From: Bacillota bacterium
GTDB lineage: Bacteria; Bacillota; Clostridia; Christensenellales; Aristaeellaceae
Length of the DNA: 64,000 nt
Reading direction: 5' to 3'
Assembly: GCA_023416585.1 (NCBI GenBank)
Contig: JAEZHM010000043.1
Span: 1 to 64,000, forward strand
Below are positions 60,643 to 64,000 of this stretch, in pieces (positions within the stretch are counted from its first letter, which is position 1; each line of letters opens with the position of its first letter). Position numbers and translations under genes: made by a program. The notes beneath the pieces are model-generated. The model was not told where the DNA came from, searched no databases, and saw nothing but the letters and a program-made list of their open reading frames with translations.

Positions 60643-61610
60643 GATTTGCCACCTCCCAGCTTCACCCTGGGGTCTATCCAGGCCAAAATCAGGTCAGTCA
60701 GGATGTTGATGAACACCGTGGTGATGGAAAGGATCAGGAACGCACCCTGGAGCACGGGGTAATCCAGCGTGGAAACGCTGTCGAATATCAGCCGGCCCAC
60801 ACCCGGCCAGGAGTAAATGCTCTCCGTCATAATGGCCCCGCCCACCATGCTGGCGATCATGATGCCGGTAGCGGTAATGGTGGGGATCATGGCGTTTTTC
60901 AGCGCGTGCTTGCGGGTAACATATTTGTCATCCCACCCCTTGGCCAGTGCGGTGCGGATGTAATCCTCCTTCTGCACTTCGATCATGCTGTTTCGGGTGT
61001 ACAGAATAATGGAGGTACAGTTGCCGATAAACAATGTAAAGGTAGGCAAGATCGCGTGGCGCAGCACATCGTACAAATAAGCAAGCCCTTCCTTGGGCGG
61101 GGGCGTGTACGCGCCGCCGGTGGGCAACAAACGCAGCCTGTAGCCGAAAATATACAAAAGGGCAAAGGATAAAAAGGGAATGAAAATGGATATGCCCACC
61201 ATGGTAATCACGTTGATGAACTTGTCAAAGGCGCCGTTGCGGTGCTTGGCAGCCTTTAGGCCGACCGGGATGCCCACTATAAGGGCCAGGGTGATGCTCA
61301 GGAACAAAAGCACCAGCGTCCAGGGCAGCTTTTGCATGAGCACCGTCGTCACCGCTTCCCGGGTTTTGAAGGAAATTCCTAGGTTTCCTTGAAAAAGCTG
61401 CCCCAGGTAAACGAAGTACTGCACCAGCAAGGGTTTGTCCAGCCCGAACTGCACCGTCATCTTGGCCACCGTTTCCGCGCTCATCTTGGGGTCCAGCAGC
61501 ATGGAAACGGGGTCGGCCGGAATGAGACGCAGCAGGAAAAACGTAATGGAAACGGAGATAAACACGGTGACCAGGCCGCGATAACCCCGCCTTATAAGGT
61601 ATTTTCCCAT
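60639..61610 (-). CDS. dppB: Oligopeptide ABC transporter permease (DppB type)
   Basis: A 323-residue permease with about six membrane segments. The N-terminus MGKYLIRRGYRGLVTVFISVSITFFLLRLIPADP and the DYIRTALAKGWDDKYVTRKHALKNAMIP loop are diagnostic of DppB/OppB. GGAGG precedes the ATG. It follows dppF by 33 bp. Confidence 0.92.
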   Translation of the reverse strand: MGKYLIRRGYRGLVTVFISVSITFFLLRLIPADPVSMLLDPKMSAETVAKMTVQFGLDKPLLVQYFVYLGQLFQGNLGISFKTREAVTTVLMQKLPWTLVLLFLSITLALIVGIPVGLKAAKHRNGAFDKFINVITMVGISIFIPFLSFALLYIFGYRLRLLPTGGAYTPPPKEGLAYLYDVLRHAILPTFTLFIGNCTSIILYTRNSMIEVQKEDYIRTALAKGWDDKYVTRKHALKNAMIPTITATGIMIASMVGGAIMTESIYSWPGVGRLIFDSVSTLDYPVLQGAFLILSITTVFINILTDLILAWIDPRVKLGGGKS

Positions 61611-61643
61611 TCCCCTTTCACCTCCAAAGGTATGTAAACTTCG

Positions 61644-62620
<977 letters not shown>

Positions 62621-62621
<1 letters not shown>

Positions 62622-63595
62622 CAGGCCTCCACCCCCTTATGAAGATAGCAGGCAACGCTGTGGTTGTCGTTCAGTCTAACTTCGCATGGCGCCTGTTCCT
62701 TGCAGGATGGCACGCAGTGGGCGCAGCGTGGCGCGTAGCGGCAGCCCTTGGCATAATTTTGAACCATCGGCACCGTGCCGGGTATGTTGTGCAGCTTCTT
62801 TTCTGTGGTCTCCAAGGTGGGGATGGCCAGGAGCAGCCCCTTTGTATACGGATGGGCGGGATGGAGGAAAACCTCTTCCACCGTGCCCCGTTCCACGATC
62901 TGCCCCGCGTACATGACCACCATGTCCTCGCACACCTCGGCCACCACGCCCAGGTTGTGGGTAATGAACATCAGCGACCCGCCTTGCTTCAGGCGGATCA
63001 TCAAGTCCAGCACCTGGGCCTGTATCGTCACGTCCAGCGCGGTGGTGGATTCATCGGCAATCAACAGCCTTGGGTCGCAGGCAATGGCCATAGCGATCAT
63101 GGTGCGCTGGCGCATGCCGCCGGAAAACTGATGGGGATAATTCTTGATCCGCTTTTCCGGGTTGGGTATGCCCACCTTTTTTAGCAGCCCCAACGTCTTT
63201 TCTTGAAGCTCCTTTTTGGAAAGCTCCGGCTGGTGGCGGTGAAGCACTTCTTCTATCTGAAAGCCAATGGTCAAAACGGGATTTAACGAGGTCATGGGCT
63301 CCTGAAACACCATGGAGATTTCCTTGCCCCGGACCTTGTACATCTCCTGTTCCGTTTTTTTCAAAAGGTCGTCATCCCCAAGATAAATGCTGCCCCCGGC
63401 CACCTTGGCCGCCGGCGGCAGAAGGCGCATGGCCGACAGGCTGGTAATGCTCTTGCCGCACCCCGATTCCCCCACTACCCCCAGGGCCTTTCCTTCTTTT
63501 ACGGAAAAAGAAATATCGTCCAGCAGGTTAAACCGCTGTCCGTCGTCGTTTTGCAAATCCAGCCGAAATTTCTCAAACCGCAGAACATCCCGCAT
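62621..63595 (-). CDS. dppD: Oligopeptide ABC transporter ATPase (DppD/OppD type)
   Basis: A 324-residue ATPase with Walker A GESGCGKS, signature FSGGMRQR and Walker B LLIADESTTALD. The C-terminal extension contains CRYAPRCAHCVPSC. The start is ATG at 63595 with AAGGGGGA upstream. It is the first gene of the peptide island, so the operon promoter must lie in 63596-64000. The gene order dppD-F-B-C-(M19)-A is unlike the usual dppABCDF. Confidence 0.93.
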
Positions 63596-64000
63596 CCCGT
63601 CTTCCCCCTTCGGCTTTTCATCGGCTTATGGAATATTGGTTTATACCATTTTAGAATTTGTAGGATGATTGGTGCTGCATATCTTCTTCACGATAATGGA
63701 TACACGAACAGATTTTACCCGCTCTACAATTCCCTACAATTCCGTTCCCGGATTCTCTACATATTGAAAATCGCATCTTCTAAAATAAATAATGCAATCT
63801 ACCTCTATATACTATCACATTTATCCCCCAATTTGAAGGATTTTCAATCGAATTCTTGTATTTTTTTCGTTTTTGCTTTAACACACCGTTACATTTCACG
63901 TGCAACCTTTTCGAACATTGTATTGTTGTTTGGTATTTTTATTCGAGTTTTTGTATGGTTTGATCTATTTTAGAAATGCATCCGCAAATCGCAATTGGTT
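63596..64000. other. AT-rich region upstream of the peptide operon
   Basis: No convincing gene is seen. The DNA is much richer in A and T than the rest of the window and should hold the dppD promoter. TATAAA- and TAAAAT-like hexamers occur on the minus strand near 63640-63655, but no good -35 is at the right distance. Confidence 0.5.

Noticed and set aside
63551..63973. 140-codon open frame at the right end
   Set aside because: It begins inside dppD on the opposite strand and runs through AT-rich DNA with an unlikely residue composition.

Overview
The window looks like chromosome of an anaerobic, plant- or gut-associated clostridial bacterium. Genes are dense, GC-rich for a Firmicute, led by strong Shine-Dalgarno sites, and often use TTG or GTG starts. 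There are four CUT1-type sugar ABC transporters without their own ATPase, an oxygen-sensitive glycyl radical enzyme with its activase, and an ECF sigma/anti-sigma pair. All five ABC solute-binding proteins have a signal-peptidase-I type leader (AxA) and no lipobox cysteine. That is unusual for a monoderm and hints at a diderm or Christensenellales-like lineage; this is inference only.

Layout. 1-4.1 kb: a three-gene plus-strand operon (UbiG-like methyltransferase, 4Fe-4S/FAD dehydrogenase, thioester-reductase-like SDR) that looks like tailoring or specialised metabolism. 4.2-14.1 kb: a LacI-controlled oligosaccharide operon (binding protein, two permeases, six-hairpin glycosidase, GH65 phosphorylase) with three copies of a perfect LacI-type palindrome. 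14.2-18.8 kb: a second sugar ABC operon divergent from its own LacI regulator, with readable promoters and operators. 19.1-20.8 kb: two tandem methyltransferases. 21.1-22.4 kb: ECF sigma factor and zinc-finger anti-sigma factor. 22.6-31.3 kb: an operon of glycyl radical enzyme, activase, sugar ABC transporter and GH42, divergent from an AraC regulator. 32.6-33.6 kb: a broken membrane/serine-hydrolase-like gene. 33.7-42.2 kb: an operon of SorC regulator, DhaL, DhaK, sugar ABC transporter, class I (LsrF/FbaB-like) aldolase and GH127. 42.4-63.6 kb: a minus-strand peptide island with a Dpp-type oligopeptide transporter, three D-aminoacylase paralogues, three M19 dipeptidase-like paralogues, M20 and M28 hydrolases, an Asp/Glu-type racemase, a nitroreductase and a GntR regulator.

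How it fits together. The 22.6-42.2 kb block contains the parts of an anaerobic sugar pathway: uptake, glycoside cleavage (GH42, GH127), radical elimination on a polyol or deoxysugar, aldol cleavage, and phosphorylation of a C3/C4 ketose by DhaKL. The substrate is unknown and this is the best candidate for an undescribed system. The 42.4-63.6 kb island reads as import and hydrolysis of D-amino-acid-containing or N-acylated peptides; its M19 paralogues and M28 protein have altered metal-site residues.

Intergenic DNA carries a dispersed palindromic (MITE-like) repeat family of about 125 bp in at least six places, a second nested module, two copies of a TGTCATCCTGAG-type repeat, and a 28-bp perfect inverted repeat. 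Each of the five binding-protein genes is followed by a GC-rich stem-loop before the next gene of its operon.
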